Positions 1 to 12,196 of a stretch of DNA of 64,000 nt are shown here, piece after piece. Source of the DNA: Melieria omissa. Lineage: Eukaryota > Arthropoda > Insecta > Diptera > Ulidiidae. Location of the stretch: assembly GCA_963971225.1 (NCBI GenBank), contig OZ020268.1, forward strand, positions 15,415,032 through 15,479,031, read 5' to 3'. The translations under genes were made by a program, and so were the position numbers. Positions within the stretch are counted from its first letter, which is position 1; each line of letters begins with the position of its first letter. The notes beneath the pieces are model-generated. The model made no database searches. It saw only the letters and a program-made list of their open reading frames with translations, and was not told where the DNA came from.

Positions 1-1340
1 GTTTTTTACATGTCAATTGCAACTAAAGCGAGCCAGAAATTATTTTGACTTCCCATACAAAAGGAAGTGAAGTGATGGTTTCAAAATGTTGCTTTGTGGT
101 TTCAGTTAAAACTCGATTTAATTGCTTTACACACTCACACACACACTAACACACGCTCATACAAGCTAGCAGCAAATCAATTGAGATATGTAAATGCCAA
201 CAGTTGCGATTTTGTTGTTTTTCTTTTTGCCGTAAAGACTGCATTATACCAACCATTACCATTATCTAAACGAAACATAAAGCAAAATGGCTTACAAATG
301 TGCGACTACACTAAATACTACTAAATAGACAACAAATAATTTAATTGTAATGAACACAGCAAAACACTACACAAAAAAAAAGCGAAATAAAAACCTAGTT
401 GCGCGTGTTGCCGATGGGCGCATAGTTTGTAAGGGAAGCATACAAAGTAAACAAGTTTTAGCAATAAAAGAAAAGCCTTACGAAATAAATATTACAAAAT
501 TATTGTGCTTAGAATGAGTATAGAGAGAGCATGCAGGCGGGCGAGCGGGCGCAACACATGGGCTGTGTGAGGGCTGGGGTTGACGTTTGTTATCTGTTGT
601 TATCGAAATAAAATGCATAACTACATTGAAATGGGTTTTGTTTAGAAATTATTTGAAAAGATGCCATGTTTGCGTTTTTAATATTTAATATTTTCTTGTT
701 TTTAAAGAGGATTTTTAAATATTTTCGACTGAAGCATTACGAATTACTAAACTAAAACTTTCTAGAAAGCAGTGATGACAAGTTTTCAGTGCATTTTATT
801 TACATTATTTGCAATTAACACTTTTGACGAGCACTCGCCAAGCCCCAACACATAAATGAACAGCAAACATACACACGCATGCACATATACATATATAAAA
901 ACTTATATATATATAGATACATACAAGTACGAGTACATAATAAAATATTAAAAATTAAATTGAGAATTAAACCGAAAATGGAAAGCAGAAAATCCAAAAA
1001 GAAAAACACCTGTGCGTTTTATTTTTGTTGTCCACCTTTCCTAAAAACAGCTGTCATCCTTTCTATCCTGTTTTTATGTTGATGTTTGTTTCAGTTGTTG
1101 TTTCGGCTTTTTTGTGAAAGTATTTTTCGGCGTTATGAAAGATTTAATATTAATTAATTAGGCAGCTTTCAACTGTTGGCGAGTAAATGCATTTTTGTGT
1201 TTGAAACTCCAATGATGGAACTCACTATGAATAATTATTGAATCATCAGCAGACATTCAATTGTGAATACATTTTGAGTTAACTTCCGGTAGATTGATTT
1301 TCAATTGATTAATGATTGATATATACGAAACTAATTAATT
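1..1340. other. AT-rich noncoding DNA, no gene seen
   Basis: No open frame here has protein-like composition. The stretch is AT-rich with a short (CA)n run near 130-150, an AT/TA-rich run near 880-930 and scattered A/T homopolymers. Nothing gene-like or transposon-like is recognised. Confidence 0.6.
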
Positions 1341-1640
1341 CCAATTTCTATACCACCTGAGCTTGATTGAGTTGGAGCAGCTTTCGGCAATTCTTTGACT
1401 TTTCTTGTTTTTTCTTTCCAATTCCAATTCGAATTCCAATTTCTATATCACCTGTGCTTGAATTGAGTTGGAGCAGCTTTCGGCAAATCCTTGACTTTTA
1501 TTCTTTGTCTTTTATTGTTTTTTCTTTCCAATTCCAATTCTAATTCCAATTTCTATACCACCTGTGCTTGAATTGAGTTGGAGCAGCTTTCGGCCATTCC
1601 TTGACTTTTATTCTTTGTCTTTTATTGTTTTTTCTTCTGG
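1341..1640. repeat. Three-unit minisatellite (96-110 bp period)
   Basis: The core GTTGGAGCAGCTTTCGGC occurs at about 1371, 1467 and 1577, each time after CCAATTTCTATA.CACCTG and before a TTGACTTTT/TTTTTTCTTTCC tract. Spacing is 96 then 110 bp. The later two units are the most alike, differing from the first by a short insertion. This is a local tandem duplication with no coding potential. Confidence 0.85.
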
Positions 1641-2745
1641 CTGATCGCCAAAAAGCCTTAAACTCAAAAGCCATAATTCAGCAATGCTTGCAATGCGTCA
1701 AGTCCTCTGAACCTTCCACTTTCCACTTTTCATTACTGTTTTATTTATGTTTTTTAAAGCTGGTGCTTCCTTAATCAGGTTTTTAATCAAACGGAACTGA
1801 TGATAGCCGATATGTGTAGTTAGGTTTTAGCTTTGACTAATTTGTTTCTTAGGCGAATCGAATGCAATGGTTGGTAAAGAACAAAAATTATGCCTTACAT
1901 TATTCATTCAGCTGTAAATTAATGTGAGAAAATTTAATAAAAAGTAAAGCCCAATTCAAATGTTAGCAGCCTAAGCGCGAGTACGTAGCGAGTAAGCAAA
2001 TCAATATTATATTTACATACTCACATGTGAACACACACACACACACAGCCATAGACACACATCCCCTTAGCGCACTAAGGCAGACCAAAGTGAAATCATT
2101 CTTTAGCCACTTAAGAAACAAAAATTCCCAATTCTGGGATCAAGCGGCAGCAAGAAGAAGGGAGAAGGAATGTGAAAGGATGCGAAGAAAGCCGAAGCCG
2201 AAGTTAAGAAATAAGAACAAAACTGCAATAAGAGAAGAACAATATTGATGAAATAAATGATAATCGCAAAGCAACAGGTTAAACGGATTGCAATAAGCAA
2301 GCAGAACAACCACATTATGTAGACTAAGTGATATTTAAGCGAATATACCGAAGTGCAGGGGAGCTGACGGCGGCGTGAAACGAAGCCAATCATTAGCGAG
2401 ACTCGAACGATTTGGGTTGAAAGGTATTCAAGTTAGGGAAGCTACATAGTTCTAGGGTCACAATGTGCGTGATTGGGGTAACGTCAGCCGTTCGTTGTGC
2501 CGAGTCGAGCTAGTGTTAATGTCATATTAAGATAATCTTAAGTGCTTATGGGACAACAATAGCAAAAAGCTGAAAATCCAGAAATCAATAAAGTCGGAGA
2601 AAATTGAACATGTATGAATCTTCGTAAAGAAAAGTGAAATTTGATTTATTTAAAAGGACAATGAATGAGTTGTGGGTGAGTAATTAAAAAAACCGCAGTA
2701 AAACACAGCGCATAAGAAAAGATTCCAAGTATGGAAGACCTCACG
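1641..2745. other. Noncoding DNA, no gene seen
   Basis: A (CA)n tract lies near 2030-2047, with purine-rich sequence after it. Open frames at 2027-2248 (+) and 2103-2393 (-) are low-complexity and unsupported. Nothing else is recognised up to the TTAA element that starts at 2750. Confidence 0.55.
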
Positions 2746-2749
2746 TTAA

Positions 2750-3794
2750 CCCTTTCGCTACAGATTTTTACTGGGGAAAGTTAAAATTTTAAATTTTACG
2801 TTTTGGGCTTCTATGTGGCAATATTTGTATGTATAGGGTGTTTTTTTTAGAGGTTTGTTTTTCGAATAGAGATAAAACTGGCATTTTGTGGTCAAATCTG
2901 GCAACTCTAATGTCATTTATGTTCAGTGTGGTTTGCCATTTCATCATGAACAGGTTGACAAAAGAACAACGCTTGCAAATCGTGCAAATTTATTTCGAAA
3001 ATAATGGTTCAGTTCGCGAAGTTTATCGCAAGCATCCATTTTATGGTCGACATAATCGTCCATCAGAGCAATTAATTCGGTTAACCATGGGTCGTTTTCG
3101 CACTACGTTTACTCTATGTGATAATACGCATCCGCAGAGACGTCGAACAGTGCGCACCGAAGAAACAATTGCCGCTGTAGAGCAAAATGTTGAAGAGGAC
3201 CCGAATGAATCGATTCGCCACCGTGCACAGCAATTGGAGCTTTGTCCATCAACTTTAAAAATTGGACCTGTAGAATTGGCTTTATTCGAGCCAGCCGCGG
3301 CGGCCACATGCCCGAAATCATATTTAAACATTAATGGCATAAAATTATCCTTCCAATAAAGCCAAATTGATGGACATTAAAACGATTTTCTTGTGTTTTA
3401 TTTCAATTCGAAGTTCTATACCTCTAAAAAAAACACCCAATATTTTGGAAAGTTTTTCTATGAGAGAAACCCCATCGTTGTGGCTGTAATAATTTCTTAA
3501 ACACAAAACTTTTTACGCTATTTCTTCATTTGCTTCAGGCAAAATAAAAAAAAAAGTATCTAAATTAAAAGAAAACGTCAAATTAAAAAGTTTTGTAAAG
3601 TTTTCTGCTTCTTCTTTCTTTACTATGTCAAGCTATACCATTAAAAAAAACTTGTATACTTATCTTTTTTAAACTTAAATATTCAGTTTATTAATTTCGT
3701 ATTTCTCCAACAAAAAATGTATTCTTGAAACCACAGAAGGTTCAGACGTCCACAAAGTAGCATGTTGCCATATGGCAACAAAATAGCGAAAGGG
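2750..3794. mobile_element. Nonautonomous TTAA-target element with nested mariner relic
   Basis: The element is flanked by TTAA at 2746-2749 and 3795-3798 and starts and ends with the inverted repeat CCCTTTCGCTA (right end read on the minus strand). TTAA target and CCC ends are typical of piggyBac-like transposons; the transposase itself is absent. An 18 bp perfect palindrome sits near the right end at 3763-3780. About 600 bp of its length is a nested mariner-type relic (2836-3438). Confidence 0.75.
2836..3438 (+). mobile_element. Internally deleted mariner-like element
   Basis: The terminal inverted repeat GGGTGTTTTTTTTAGAGGT is at the left end and its complement is at 3420-3438. Inside, from 2947, is the N-terminal helix-turn-helix half of a Tc1/mariner-superfamily transposase: LTKEQRLQIVQIYFENNGSV, then a GRHNRPSEQLIR segment and a second helix region ending near RAQQLELCPSTLKI. 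The reading frame then runs into unrelated sequence and stops at 3357-3359. The DDE/D catalytic part is deleted, so this copy is not autonomous. It is nested inside the TTAA element, so it inserted later. Confidence 0.85.
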
Positions 3795-4109
3795 TTAAGT
3801 GGAACCGAACAACTCACACAGATTTGTATGTAACTGCTAACACTGAAGTAAAAAAGTCTGTGGAAGTGGCACGATTTCTTATTTTCTGCAGGCGCCAAGG
3901 AGCCGCATCTTAAACACGAGTTTCAAGGGAAATTAAGGTCAAATGCAACGGTAATATATGTGTATTTATAAATGTCCTGAAGTTAGGTTAGGTTACGGAA
4001 GGGGTGTGTGCGGCAAGCACTTCCACTCGGAGACCCTACTGGGTCCATTGTGATCTTCATTTTCGGAGAAAACCGGTGCCTTCCTTTATCTGTTGGGGAG
4101 GATATTCAT

Positions 4110-4800
4110 AATGTCTGACAGTTAGGCTGCAATCAAAGCTCTGAACTCGACGACATTTGACTCTAAACTGGTCTGGGAGACAGTCGCTGTCCTCCAAGAT
4201 CTTTCTAAGGACAACCAAGTGATAATACACTGGGTACCTGCGCACTGTGGACACGATGGTAATGAGGAGGCGGACAAATTGGCAAAGGAGGGGGCGGCAA
4301 GACGACCCTACGGACCTGAACCAATCATAAGTGTTAGCAAGACTCATTACAGACATTGTGTAAAACAGGAATTTCTAAATCGAGCTAATCACAAATGGTC
4401 GAACACAGTGGGACAACGCTGTTCCAAGCTCTTCTTTCCAGTTTACTCTGCAAAGAAATCTAATTACCTCTTGGAGCTAAGCCGAGCAGAGCTTAGATTC
4501 ATGACGGGGATCCTAAGCGGATGGAAGACGAGGAGACTTCTGTACACATCATAACGGAATGTCCCGCCCTCATACACGCAAGAAAGCGGGTATTGGGGAG
4601 GGAACTGATACAGACAAAGGATCTGTCTGAATTTGATCTAAGGAAAATAAAAGAGTTCCTGGATAATATTGGAGGATACGAACTCCTCCAGTAAGATAAA
4701 GGGACGTGACACAATAGTTCAACACTGGACGCAGTGTCTCGGGCAGGTAGTGCTCGACTCCCGCTACCCAATCTTAATCTTAATCTTAATCTTATCTGTT
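4110..4800 (+). mobile_element. 5'-truncated LINE fragment (RNase H domain and 3' end)
   Basis: A degenerate frame reads AAIKALNSTTFDSKLVWE and then VIIHWVPAHCGHDGNEEADK, the C-terminal half of a retrotransposon RNase H domain, with the conserved H and D of the WVPxH...EADxLA motif. A stop replaces a residue just upstream and the frame shifts again near 4530, after which TECPALIHARKRV and a terminal NIGGYELLQ-stop can be read. The 3' end carries three to four ATCTTA units (about 4770-4795), like the simple-repeat tails of I/LOA-type LINEs. A shorter copy of the same 3' end lies at 31,490-31,610. A GGTTAGGTTA tract and sequence of uncertain origin precede it (3980-4110). Confidence 0.8.
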
Positions 4801-4879
4801 GGGATCCCTGTAGATCCAAGCGCGATCTTTTGGGAACCATTTGGTCTTGGTGAGGAAATTGTGTAGATCGGTTATCTGT

Positions 4880-5540
4880 GCGTCTGCTACTTCTGCGAGC
4901 CCATCAAACAACCTTAGCTCTTAGTTTTTCTCGCGTTGAGCGCTGACCACAGGGTACGTGCAATCCTGTAGTCGCAACTAGTTGTCCAAGCTCTATTTGT
5001 AGCTCGTGTGAGCCACTCCCCTATTGAACCCATCGTGGGAGAGATCGGTGGTAGCACCGTGTTGACCGCCTCGCTCGCTGGCATCGCTGACCCTGCACGG
5101 GCTAATTCGTCCTCCTGCTCCTTCCATTCGATATTGCTTGTCCGGGGAAACCAGCACAGACGGACCCTGCACTGTCTTATGCCACCTAGTGCTTTCTGAC
5201 AGTCTAGTACTACCTTTGATTTCACTACGGTGGATTCAATTGCTTTTAGAGCAGCCTGGCCAAATGACGGCCACATTAAGTGCCGAGTTTTTTATGTGCT
5301 GCGCTGCTTTCATGATGGCAAAAACCTCCGACTGGAAAACGCTGCAATAGTCTGGTAGTCTGAAAGACAAGTAGATATTTTGCGTTTCGCAGTAGACTTC
5401 CGCACCGGTCCCATCCTCTGTCTTCGAGCCGTCGGTAAAGTAGACTTCCGCAGAGTCTTCCACCTAATAATCGATTGGGATCTTCTATTTGAGGTCGCTG
5501 CGCTTTACCACGAAGTTCTGAAGTTAGATTGCTCATTCCA
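4880..5540 (-). mobile_element. LINE fragment with decayed RNase H domain
   Basis: Read on the minus strand from about 5536, the sequence gives AEVYFTDGSKTEDGTGAEVY (first catalytic Asp), SVFQSEVFAIMKAAQ (Glu), and after a frameshift GQAALKAI and IEWKEQEDELARAGSAM. The usual His of the WxPxH block is replaced (WFPRTSN). The third acidic position is also altered. It is a dead non-LTR retrotransposon piece lying tail to tail with the + strand LINE at 4110-4800. Confidence 0.8.
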
Positions 5541-5901
5541 ACTTAAACTCCTTTAATTGGATTTCGAAAAAGGCGGTAAAGATTTAGTACGAATTTGGCG
5601 CCCGAATATAATTTCGATCGTTCAATAATATTAGTGCGCGTTTTCGGCGCTCTACCACACATTGTCCAGTGTGGGGAATTGATTCAACGAATATTTTCAC
5701 CTTATCGCGAGCGCCATCTATGTGCGAGCACTCATCAATCGATTGTCGACTTCTCGCCACATTCGCATCCTCCACTGTGCTCTTTGCATTTGCACGGTAA
5801 GAGGTCGACGCTGACGTTGACGGCGACGCCGTAGTCGGCTAATGGGGCAATCGCCAGCGAGAATCGGCCCGAATTGGAAGCACTTGCGGCAGTGCTGTGC
5901 T

Positions 5902-5936
5902 TCAGTCGGAATTCAACGGTACGCGGTTTCGGATGT
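5902..5936 (+). promoter_or_regulatory. Candidate Inr + DPE core promoter
   Basis: TCAGTC at 5902-5907 is a perfect fly initiator (TCAKTY) with the +1 A at 5904. GGATGT at 5931-5936 falls exactly at +28 to +33 and fits the downstream promoter element RGWYVT. There is no TATA box near -30. DPE promoters are common at fly developmental regulators. The long leader and splice donor that follow support its use, but no transcript is visible. Confidence 0.5.
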
Positions 5937-7254
5937 GAACGCAGCTAATGGTGCAGGCAAATTGCTGTGCAATAAACTGTTCAACAGACAAAAAACACAT
6001 TCACCACCGCATTCAAATTTGAATTGAACCGAATTGTTGCCAATTGGTTGGCAGAATATTACAACAGTGGAGAAGTGTAAACATTAAAAAAAAAAAAAAT
6101 ATTAAACAATAAAAGCAAAAATCGCAGATATTGAAAAGCAAAACAAAAACCAGCAGTCAATGCACGCAAAAAGTGCGAAACGATGAATTTATTTTGAGCG
6201 TAAGAAAAACAACAAGTGGAAACGTAAAGAGTCGGAGAGTGAGCGCTGGGAGGCGGGAAAGACGCAAAAAATAACATAATTTCGTTAAGGAATATTTTTA
6301 GCGAACGCAAAAAATACATAAACAAAAAAATTAACACAAAAAAGGTTGAAATTCGCAAAAATCGACAATGGCAACTGGCACCAGCAGCAGCAGCAGCAAC
6401 AAAAACAACAATGCCTAAAATAATGCGAGAATAACAACAGCAAAACAACACTCGAGATATTTTTTAATAATTAAATGTTGTTTTTGTTTCTTGCTGTTTG
6501 CCAAAAACGATAAAATTCCACGCGTTTTGTTGTTATTGTTAATGTTTTATTATTGTTGTTGTTTTTGTTATTGGCAGAATATTTCCGGGTTTATTGACAT
6601 TTCTGCTGAATTTATAAAAAAAAAATTAATAAATTATTTTTGTTTTGTGCTGTTCGCTGCTGCTGACGCTGACGCTGGCGCTGACACTGACGCTGTTGTT
6701 ATTGTTGTTGTTGTTGCTACTGTCATACAGGGCAAAAAAGCAGCAACGTAAATTGTGTACGCCAACAACAACAACAACAAAACCAGTAAAGGGAATTAAA
6801 ATTACAAATAAAGTAACACACAGCAAATGCATAAAGAACAAATAAGCGAAAAAAGTGAGGTTAGGCTATAAAAAACAGCGAACAAGAAGAAGCGGAAAAA
6901 TTAAATTGAAAAAGGCGCAACTGGTGTGGGGCGACTGTGTGCAGCCGTTAATTGTAAACTGAAATTTTAAATTGAAATTTCAATTTAAATTTGAGGCAAA
7001 AAAAGTGACAGTGACAGCTGACGGCATTAAACAACAAATAGCGACAAAAAAGCAAAAGTACAATAAGTAAAAAACAACAAAAACAACAACAACAAACAGC
7101 ATATGTATAAAAACTACCGCAATAACAATAAATAAAGAATAAAGAAACTGCAATAATAATAAATTAACAACAACAAAAACAATCACGAGCGTTTAAACAA
7201 AAACAACAGTAGCAGCAACCACATCCAGTAACGACAACAGCAACAACAAAAAAG
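5904..7254 (+). other. Candidate noncoding 5' exon (leader)
   Basis: From the putative start at 5904 the sequence is A- and CAA-rich like many fly leaders, and it ends in AAAG|GTGAGT at 7254/7255, a full-consensus splice donor. No long open frame is present; a short upstream reading frame (MATGTSSSSSNKNNNA, 6368-6418) begins with a good AcaATGg context. The nearest downstream acceptor leading to a real start codon is at 47,965, before the BTB gene, which would imply an intron of about 40.7 kb. The linkage is inference: other exons or another gene could be the partner. Confidence 0.4.
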
Positions 7255-10200
7255 GTGAGTAAATTTTAATGAAAGGAAAAATAATAAAAGAAACATTTTT
7301 GCGTTTATATTTATTTGGTTGGTTGGTTGTTGTTGCTGTTGGTTTTTTTCAATTTAACAGAGGCATTTCAATTATTTAATTTATTTTTTGCGACTTATTG
7401 CACACGTTTGGATTTTAATAAATAAGCTGAAATATGCGGTGTTGTTGTTCTGGTTCGAGACGTTCGTTGTTGGCGTGTTGGCAGGTGGCAACACTTCCGC
7501 AATTATTGAACTGCATATTTTGAGCATTTAACGGGGTTTTGCGGGCGACGTTTTGACGATTTTTCGCGGGGTTTTTTACGACAATAACGAAGGCAGCGAG
7601 CACGTAACGACCGGTTGAGGAGTGTTGAAGTCTATAATATGAAAAGGAACACTTGAGCAAGTGTGTGCAGTTGTAGTTGTTGTTGTACTTCTGAACACTT
7701 TTCAATTAGCAATTAACAAAGCGAATGTGACAAAACAATGGAGTTCTTACCAACCAACCTTGGCCAGGAGGAAGTTGACAACAACAATAATAAAATCAAC
7801 CTAAAACTTTAATTTACATTATCTTTGTGAATGGCTTTATATGCTACACGAATAGGCCAATCAACCAATAAAAAAAAACAAAACAAAATATTGAATGCAA
7901 CAAAACTGCTAACAATAACAACAACAACGAATACATCAACAACTGTCAAAGCACTCACTGCCCTCTATTTCGTCGCAAGTGCTGTTGTTATTGTTGTCTT
8001 GTACGCTTTCGTCGTACGCCAATTCCGCCAATTTAGCATTCACCACGTCCTCCATTATTTCCCGCGCCCCACCTTCCCCACCTCGAACAACAACGACGAC
8101 TTCGCCAACACAGCGGCAGCATTTTTTGGCTTCGATTGTTTTTGTCTGCATTTTCCTTAGATTTTTTGTTTTCATAACAACATTCGTTGCTTGTTGCCAC
8201 TGGTTTTGTTGTTGTTGCCATTTGGCTACATTTGTGATTGTTGTTGTTGTTTCGGCTGGTGCTGTCGTGCCGCGTGTGAGCGCATTGCTGCTGGTCGTGT
8301 GCGCCTCTGCGTGGCTGTGGCTGCTAGTGGAGCGCACGTGTGTTTGTGTATGTGTGTGTGTGTGTAGATTTGTGTTGAATAATTCAAGTTCAATGCCCAA
8401 AAAAACGTGCCGCTGCTTCGGCCGCTGTTGACACACCCCACGCCGACACCACTTGCTGTTCTTTCGCTGCAGGTGACCGACTTTGACTCCCCGCTTACTC
8501 CTCTCTGTGCTAAACTTCATTGCAGGATTTCTCTCTTATTAAAGGTCGTTTTTCTCACCTACTCCCCACCATATTAGTTATCTCTTATTATGCCTTGCTT
8601 CCTTTCACCATTTGACCTCTGCTTTTCCTATTTCACCGGCCGCCTTTCACATGCAACTTGCAGAATTGTCGCGCTCTCTAATGCTTTGGCTCTCCCTCTC
8701 TCTAACATTTGTCTAACGAGGCCGTGCATGGAAATAAATACGAAAAACCACTGGTTCGCCTCTTACATGGGGACCGTTAGAATTCAAAATTTTGCATATG
8801 AAAACCTCTAAATGTTAAATAAAAATGTATCAAAAATTATCTCCCGCCGTTCTTCTTCATTCCACTCTGCCAACAAGTTATTGACTGTCGCTCTGACGTT
8901 TTGTTATTGCAAATTTACCCACTCACACACAACAGTGCACGTACACACTTAACCGCTATTTGTGCCGCTGGTTGTTGTTGATTCCACTTGCTATTATTGT
9001 TGTTGTTATCGTCATTGTTGACAGCCTAAATTTAATTGCAAAAAGCAAAAACATCAGCAAACAAACAACAATAAAAAAATAGTAAATACAAAAACGGGAA
9101 AAGACGAAGAAAACATGCAAATTTCAAAATAACTATAACAATAACCGGGACCAACAGCTAACAACAGTAACAAAAAATAAAAAAACAACCTAACTCGACG
9201 ACGGCTTCACACCAATTTACGATAAAAAAACAAACACACACAAAATAAAAAGCTAAAATAACAGACAAAAACAAAACCAACTTGCAGACATTACGGTCGA
9301 GCGTGAAGGTTGGAAAGACCGCTATCGGTTTTCCGTCTTTCTCTCTTTCGCTGCTGGCGCGTTTAGTGTTGTTGTTTGGTGCTTTTATCTTTTCCATGTT
9401 CTATTAGGCGGCCGAACCGCAGTCGCGCCTCCCCCGCGCCCCGCTCAGTGGGTTCTTGTTGCCATCCAACCGACCAGCTAGACAGCTCAACAAATAGTTC
9501 CACAAATTTGACAAACGTTCTGTCGTATCGACCATACAACCGTTCGCCACGCAGGTTTTTCTCGCATAATGTCAGCGCTTCAAATTTTTATTACTTTGTT
9601 ATTTATATTTTTTTTAATTTTATTGTTATTGCTTTGCTACGAAAATGTTTCCTTGCTGCTTATGTGGTTTTGCTTTGCCGTGCGAGCTTTATTGTTTATT
9701 TATGGTTTTGTTTATTGGTTTAATAAATTAATTATGAATTTGTAGAAATTCACAAAAACAAAAATGATTTTTTTGATTCGCTGTTGTAGCTATTTTTCAT
9801 AGATATTTTTTGTTTTGACTTTTCGCGTCTTATCTTAAGTGCGCTTGATAAACGGTAACTTGGCAAGGGGGGGCGTGCGGTGGGCGAGTTTTGATATGCG
9901 ATATTTTGCCTAAACTTGTGTACAACAAACGAAACACATATTCCTATTTCGGTTCTTCGATTTTATTGGCTTCTGACGAAATGACTCAGTCCGTTTTCAT
10001 TGATTTCGGTTGCCGACCTCTGGCGACTCACTCTAGAGTTGTGTTATTTAATTTGGAAATATTTACATATTTATAGAGTGAAGCACATTTTAAAAGTAAA
10101 ACGTAGAATGATCAAAAAATTATTTTTCATGAAATTTCTTTTGTTGTTATTGATTTTTAAACATTGATTTGCATAGGAAGTGCCATAAACTATACGACAG

Positions 10201-10859
10201 TCATTATGTTGACATTTAACTAGAAACAAAAAGGAGTTTTTTCAGACATGGATCGATACACACTTCCACAATGCTTTAAAAATGATGAAAACATTAGAGA
10301 GACACTTCATAACATAGTGAAATAAATAAAGTGTGCCAGATAGCAGGAACTCTCTCTTCACCGTACACTTATTTTCGGACATTTAATGTCATTATACTGA
10401 CAAATGTCAGAATTCATAACCCGTCTGTGCTTTATGAAAAAATTTCAAAATAAATTCTTGTTTGAAAATACGTTCTGCACCAAAACCGACAAAAAAACCC
10501 AATAACATTCCAGGAAAAACGTGCTGTCTCTGCAAAAAAACGCTCGACAATGCAGTTTCTATGTTTTTCTATTACGAAAATATATATTTCTGAAGTACCG
10601 AAAGTAAATTTTAAGTTTTGTGATATTTTAGCGACAACAAAAATAAAGGTTAATCGAACTGACACAAATAAATTGACAATTGCTTCTCAAAGAAATAAGT
10701 TTACGTCATCTAACTGGTACACTTTATTGATTTCACTATGCTTCATAAAGTTCATACCGAAAATGTTCCAATAACGATTCAATTACTCAGAGTTAGTATT
10801 TTTTCAGTTTCATTTAATTTACTTCAAGCCTACAGTAATTGAACTTACAGACTAAGCAA
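7255..10859. other. Low-complexity noncoding DNA
   Basis: CAA/TTG triplet tracts dominate (for example 7900-8250 and 8970-9020), with a (TG)n run at 8340-8365. A GC-richer patch lies at 9400-9560. The longest open frame (7936-8520, minus) is a translation of such tracts and is not a gene. No transposon is recognised. Confidence 0.6.
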
Positions 10860-11400
10860 ACAACAATATAAAAACTTAAAAATAGAAAAATAATGGGAAT
10901 AGAACTTAAAAGTAGAATAACAATAGGAACAGAACTTAAGAATAGAATAACAATAAGAATAACGTCATTTATAAAAGCAGTTCAGAAGTGATTTTAATTT
11001 TTGTTTGGAAATGGAAAGATCGAGGTTAAGAGATCCACAGATTTTGTTAAATTCGGAAAGCGCTCTCACCAAACGGGCCTTCAAGGCGTAATTAGACCTA
11101 CAGGGAGATATGACAAATAAGTCGTAGTGACGGAGGACACGAGAAGGAACATTGAAATTAATTAGACTCAGGAGGTAAGGACAATCAACAGAACCACTAA
11201 TAACATCATGGACGAACACCAAAAAGAGGATAGTTCTTCTACTCTCAAGTGATTTAAGGTTAATGAGAGCAACGCCATAAATACGGAGGAATGGGATTGG
11301 CCAATTTTAGAGAGCGAAGACCAAAATTTAAGAAGTATTTTTGAATTTGTTCAATACGATTACAATGAGAATAATAATATGGATTTCAGACAAGGAAAGA
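10860..11400 (-). mobile_element. LINE 3' fragment (reverse-transcriptase ORF C-terminus)
   Basis: Minus-strand translation gives RIEQIQKYFLNFGLRSLKL from about 11,365, then LINLKSLESRRTILFLVFVH, DVISGSVDCPYLLSLINFNV, PSRVLRHYD and a stop at 10,965. This is the conserved tail of jockey/CR1-like ORF2 proteins (an R..LR.L.., ..LE.RR, ..FNVPSR.LR.. pattern). Downstream on that strand (10,870-10,965) are three imperfect copies of a ~30 bp unit containing GAACTTAA and GAATAACAAT, a probable repeated 3' tail. The element is 5'-truncated. Confidence 0.8.
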
Positions 11401-12196
11401 GCTGTTATTTCTGAAACATTGTCATTATGAGGGTTTGCTATTTTGTTTTTGGTAAACAAAATTTACACCTACCTATGTGGTGGTACATTACCTATTACCT
11501 ATCTATGTGGCGGTACAAACGTATATCGGTTTTGGTCGAATCCAAATTTCAAGCGCCGAAAGGTTTGTAAATATTTCATCCTTTTAACGTAGATCTGAAG
11601 TCGATCGCTTCCGTGCCGTGCATCGGTGTGTATTGCCTTGCAGACCTGCTTTGCTGGAGCATCTTTTGGCACGAAATCAATATGATGAGGGCAGCTTAAC
11701 CATTTTTGTATACTTTTACGATTATAGCTATGACTATATATGCCTGTATAACTCATATAGCTCGCTCCATCGAAATGTGACGCTCATCTACCAAGAGAAA
11801 AGGGCCGAAATTCGTTTGGAGTATCTTTCTCTCGAACACACTTATGTTAAAGCACTGTCACCGGTAGTGGTTATGTAGAATATAGAAAGAATATACAATA
11901 TGTTCTATACTTTTTGGTAGTATCCAAGCTTCTGTACCATATAAAAAATAAATGAATTAATAAATATAACAAGAAGGAGATGATGAATGTTAGGGTAAAG
12001 CTAAAAAAGTGGTAGTTTTTGTGAAATGTTGTTATGGAAAATCTTGTGGTTTTTTTATTTTCTCAATGCATATATTTTATCAAAACTTTTGGTTGACTCA
12101 ACTTTAAATTGTTTTACCAACGACAAAGATTTCTTGGTTTTTTTATTTGATCTGTAAATACCCTAAGATTATGCAAATAAAAATGAATTTTAGATA
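11401..12196. other. Noncoding DNA, one unassigned open frame
   Basis: A minus-strand frame at 11,499-11,756 has fairly mixed amino-acid composition (HHIDFVPKDAPAKQVCKAIH) but no family I recognise and no gene structure around it. The remainder is AT-rich. Confidence 0.4.

Noticed and set aside
3980..3997. GGTTAGGTTA tracts (also 31,735-31,752) as telomeric TTAGG repeats
   Set aside because: Only two or three units, next to LINE or MITE sequence; flies lack TTAGG telomeres, so this is more likely a retroelement-associated motif.
7936..8520. 194-codon minus-strand open frame and its 150-codon + strand counterpart
   Set aside because: Both translate the same CAA/TTG and CA/TG tracts; no domain, no splice context, no protein-like composition.
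11499..11756. 85-codon minus-strand frame
   Set aside because: Composition is acceptable, but there is no recognised family and no exon context; kept only as a note in the region entry.
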